Assembly (NCBI GenBank): GCA_009774235.1 | Contig: VSNJ01000079.1 | Coordinates: 1 to 18,262 of the forward strand | DNA from: Lachnospiraceae bacterium | GTDB lineage: Bacteria > Bacillota > Clostridia > Lachnospirales > Lachnospiraceae | DNA: 18,262 bases | Direction: 5' to 3' | Shown here: piece by piece, positions 16,185-18,262 of the stretch | Layout: each line of letters opens with the position of its first letter | Numbering within the stretch: position 1 is the first letter of the stretch | Made by a program: the position numbers and the translations under genes | The notes under the pieces: generated by a model | Told to the model about the DNA's origin: nothing | Seen by the model: only the letters and a program-made list of their open reading frames with translations | The model's database searches: none

Positions 16185-17042
16185 TTAATTTACACATTGT
16201 GTACCCCTGGCCATCATTGTAATTACTTCATCAATATTACCTTTTTCAATAGCTATTCCAGGGTAATTCTCCATATAATATTGTTTCTGGCCAGTAAGGC
16301 AGCTATATCCATAACTTTCCTTTTTGTAACGCAGAATATATTGTTTATCTAAGTTTTTATATTGTTCTGTATCAGTTTTTAATAATGCATAATTACTTAA
16401 TAAAACATCTGTATCTTCATGCATAATAATTTTTCCGTTATGTATCATGTAAATATCATCACATAAAGTTTCTAAATCACTTGAAATATGGGAACTAACC
16501 AGGATAGAACGTTCTTCATCTTTTTCCATAAAGTCCCTTAATATTTCTAATAATTCATCTCTTGCAATAACATCTAAACCTGATGTTGGTTCATCAAGTA
16601 TTAATAATTTAGCATTGTGGGAAACGGCAATTAATACTTTTAGTTTTGCTTTCATGCCAGTTGAAAATTCTTTAATTTTTTTGTTAAATGGTAATTGGAA
16701 TTTCTGTAATTGTTCCATGAAAAATGCTTTATCAAAACTTTCATAAAGATTATCTAAAATAGGGATAATATCATTAACTGTAAGGTATCCGCTAAAACCA
16801 GAATCAGATAAAACAATTCCTAAATCCTGTTTATCTTTAGCACTAAACTCTTGTATGTTTTTTCCAAATATACTTACTGTTCCGCCATCTATGGAAATAA
16901 GTCCTAATATAGCCTTAAAAGTTGTACTTTTTCCAGAACCATTCTGCCCAATCAGACCTGTTATACAACCTGGCGCAATTTCTAATGAACAGTCTAATGA
17001 GAAATTTCCATAGTTTTTTCTTAAATGTTTAATTTTTAACAT
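16185..17042 (-). CDS. ABC transporter ATP-binding protein
   Basis: This is a 285-residue nucleotide-binding subunit. Walker A GQNGSGKST begins near residue 32. A short signature, FSTGMKAKL, replaces the LSGGQ form, as is common in ABC-2 drug or bacteriocin exporters. Walker B LLILDEP and the H-loop SSH follow. The C-terminal 70 residues after the ATPase core are a small accessory region typical of YtrB-like proteins. The ATG at 17042 is preferred because GGAGGG (17054-17049) sits 6 nt before it; a TTG at 17048 abuts that RBS. The start lies 2 nt past the stop of the GntR gene, so the two are translationally linked. The substrate is unknown. A role in response to cell-envelope stress is a guess from the YtrA/YtrB comparison. 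Confidence 0.94.
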   Translation of the reverse strand: MLKIKHLRKNYGNFSLDCSLEIAPGCITGLIGQNGSGKSTTFKAILGLISIDGGTVSIFGKNIQEFSAKDKQDLGIVLSDSGFSGYLTVNDIIPILDNLYESFDKAFFMEQLQKFQLPFNKKIKEFSTGMKAKLKVLIAVSHNAKLLILDEPTSGLDVIARDELLEILRDFMEKDEERSILVSSHISSDLETLCDDIYMIHNGKIIMHEDTDVLLSNYALLKTDTEQYKNLDKQYILRYKKESYGYSCLTGQKQYYMENYPGIAIEKGNIDEVITMMARGTQCVN

Positions 17043-17044
17043 AA

Positions 17045-17416
17045 TCAACCCTCCAAAATCAATTCAAATAAACTCCTGATATCTTCATCACTTATTCCAT
17101 AACTTCTGCCTTTTTGGATTGCCATTTCTAAGCTAGTCTCTACTTCTTTTTTCTGTTCCTCTAGTAAAAGCTCCGTATTAATAGCTGATACATAAGTTCC
17201 TTTACCATGGACTGTTGTTGTAAAACCTTCACTTTCTAAATTATCATAAGCTTTTTTAACAGTCAGGGCACTAATTTTAAGTTCCTTTGATAAAGTACGG
17301 ACAGATGGCAGATTATCATTTGCTTTTAGCTCCCCATTACGTATAAGCAGCTTTATCTGGTCTACAATCTGCTCATAAATAGGAACCATAAGCGAACTGT
17401 TTATAATTATTTTCAA
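17045..17416 (-). CDS. GntR-family (YtrA subfamily) transcriptional repressor
   Basis: This 123-residue regulator consists of an N-terminal winged helix-turn-helix ('PIYEQIVDQIKLLIRNGEL', 'LPSVRTLSKELKISALTVKKAYDNLESEGF', 'HGKGTYV') and a short helical dimerisation tail, the plan of the YtrA subgroup, whose members usually control the ABC genes that follow them. A TTG at 17416-17414 is chosen as start because AGGAGG (about 17431-17426) lies 9 nt upstream. An open frame reaches 17524, but it crosses the promoter and operator and lacks an RBS. It is first in an operon with the ABC ATPase and permease, and probably represses itself and them. Confidence 0.92.
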   Translation of the reverse strand: MKIIINSSLMVPIYEQIVDQIKLLIRNGELKANDNLPSVRTLSKELKISALTVKKAYDNLESEGFTTTVHGKGTYVSAINTELLLEEQKKEVETSLEMAIQKGRSYGISDEDIRSLFELILEG

Positions 17417-17440
17417 TACTGTTAACCTCCTCTGGTGTAT

Positions 17441-17487
17441 AACAGTATATAACAGTTGATAACTGTTGTCAAGTGTTATATACTGTT
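17441..17487 (-). promoter_or_regulatory. Consensus promoter with nested operator repeats for the gntR-ABC operon
   Basis: On the minus strand TTGACA (17472-17467), a 17-bp spacer and TATACT (17449-17444) form a nearly perfect promoter. The spacer is filled by the palindrome AACAGTT-GAT-AACTGTT (17451-17467). A perfect 14-bp inverted repeat, AACAGTATATAACA (17441-17454) with TGTTATATACTGTT (17474-17487), covers the -10 and the region just upstream of the -35. A dimeric GntR protein bound here would block RNA polymerase, which fits autorepression. Confidence 0.85.
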
Positions 17488-17603
17488 TATCTAAAAATTT
17501 TTTGGAATTGACAATATCTGTCATTGCAATGTGATAACATATAAGTAAATAAACAAATAGCAGGATATAAATAAATTTTAATAAACAAAAGGGGATATAT
17601 GAT

Positions 17604-17711
17604 ATAGCTAAATTTATATTTGAGGGAGATAATTCAAGTTCTGGAGGATGTCAGGGTACAATTATTTTTATAATCATTGTTATTTATTTAAGGGATGTGC
17701 AGGGTAAATAA
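17604..17711 (+). pseudogene. 35-residue membrane mini-protein lacking a standard start codon
   Basis: The frame reads ATA-GCT-AAA-TTT and continues 'AKFIFEGDNSSSGGCQG', then a hydrophobic helix 'TIIFIIIVIYL' and a short basic end. AAAAGGGG (17587-17594) lies 9 nt before the ATA, ideal RBS spacing, so ATA appears where ATG is expected. The product resembles the N-terminus of the next gene (polar residues, Gly/Cys motif, then a membrane helix). Either a start codon was lost by a single G-to-A change, or AUA is used as a rare start. An ATG at 17599 is in another frame and stops after two codons. Confidence 0.4.
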
Positions 17712-17732
17712 TTTTTATAGGAGGATACTTTT

Positions 17733-18143
17733 ATGAAAGAAACTAATAATAGTGGATGTAGCGGATGCCTAGGCTTTGTTATTATGGTGCTTATTGTGGC
17801 ATATATATTTAATTCATGTGTGTCTGAAGATGATAATAAAAATGTAAAAACTATAAATAGTTACAATGTTATAATTAATATTGATTATGAATGGGTTTCA
17901 TTAACTAGTAATAATCCAATGAATATAATTGTAGATGATAAGGAAATAAAACATCACCATAAAGCAGGTGAAGAGAATAGTTATAGTATAAAGCTAGAAG
18001 AGGGTACACATGAAATATATTTAAAAAATGATACAATATATGAAACCAAAAAAATAGAATTTGAAGTTGATAAAGATAATACATATTTTGATTTTGGTGC
18101 AGCAGTAAGGCTTACATTTGGTGTAGATTTCTGGCAAAATTAG
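17733..18143 (+). CDS. Small membrane-anchored protein of unknown function
   Basis: The 136-residue protein starts with a Cys/Gly motif (MKETNNSGCSGCLG) and one hydrophobic helix (about residues 13-28). This is followed by an acidic, beta-rich domain with 'NIIVDDKEI', 'SYSIKLEEGTHEIYLKN' and 'KKIEFEVDKDNTYFDFG', a pattern reminiscent of PEGA-type beta-sandwich domains. It is probably anchored in the membrane with the domain outside. AGGAGG at about 17719-17724 supports the ATG. It lies 21 bp after a shorter related reading frame and is transcribed away from the gntR-ABC operon. I do not recognise a named family. Confidence 0.8.
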   Translation: MKETNNSGCSGCLGFVIMVLIVAYIFNSCVSEDDNKNVKTINSYNVIINIDYEWVSLTSNNPMNIIVDDKEIKHHHKAGEENSYSIKLEEGTHEIYLKNDTIYETKKIEFEVDKDNTYFDFGAAVRLTFGVDFWQN

Positions 18144-18262
18144 TAATAAATACACAGCTTAATAATTTTTACAGATAATACCCTTGCAGATTAGCTGTTA
18201 TAAAATATTCATTATTGTGTTTTTCAATAAATTGTTAGACAGAGTAATAAATACTTATATAG

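Noticed and set aside
17417..17524. Upstream extension of the GntR regulator
   Set aside because: It would read through the promoter and operator. The TTG at 17416 follows AGGAGG and gives the normal YtrA-type length.
17508..17537. Plus-strand TTGACA as a promoter for the small membrane proteins
   Set aside because: The -35 is perfect, but no acceptable -10 lies 16-18 bp downstream (GTGATA or TGATAA only).
1..18262. CRISPR array, tRNA genes, canonical insertion sequence or integrase
   Set aside because: No regularly spaced repeats, no tRNA cloverleaf and no transposase or recombinase coding sequence were seen. Mobility here is inferred only from repeats.

Overview
The window is AT-rich, Gram-positive Clostridia-type DNA. 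The mutS-mutL-miaA order, class A RNase P RNA, strong AGGAGG-type ribosome binding sites, sigma-A promoters and TTG starts all fit a Lachnospiraceae-like gut bacterium. This is an inference from style and synteny, not from a database search.

Left part (1-6460). The 5' end of a minus-strand gene, probably a CD3324/Mor-like DNA-binding protein, runs off the left edge. A type I restriction-modification operon follows: hsdR, hsdM, hsdS. HsdR lacks its usual C-terminal tail and HsdM lacks its usual N-terminal domain. The two reading frames meet in a 71-bp overlap, which looks like one internal deletion joining the two genes. hsdS has two target-recognition domains built on a repeated half, and its own good promoter.

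Middle (6460-8880). One minus-strand gene encodes an AAA-ATPase-like protein with a C-terminal PD-(D/E)XK nuclease. It is flanked by direct copies of an 80-bp repeat. The right copy is split by a roughly 320-bp segment that contains a 180-225 nt near-palindrome, either a MITE-like element or a structured RNA.

Core block (8844-15142). The RNase P RNA gene has a textbook promoter and lies 30 nt upstream of mutS with no visible terminator. It is followed by mutL, which keeps the endonuclease motif, and by miaA. Together these cover tRNA maturation, mismatch repair and tRNA modification. The mutS-mutL gap is structured. Its last 60 nt, including the mutL ribosome binding site and start codon, recur upstream of an ABC permease gene 4 kb away.

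Right part (15143-18262). A terminator and a second structured palindromic segment follow miaA. A minus-strand operon comes next: a YtrA-type GntR repressor, an ABC ATPase and a six-helix ABC-2 permease. Its consensus promoter is wrapped in nested inverted repeats that look like the repressor's operator. The window ends with a plus-strand pair of small membrane proteins. The first has no standard start codon. The second carries an extracytoplasmic beta-rich domain.

I see no tRNA, CRISPR array or canonical transposase. The points most worth checking are the hsdR/hsdM junction, the split 80-bp repeat with its palindrome, the leader box shared by mutL and the permease, and the structured segment near 15.3 kb.
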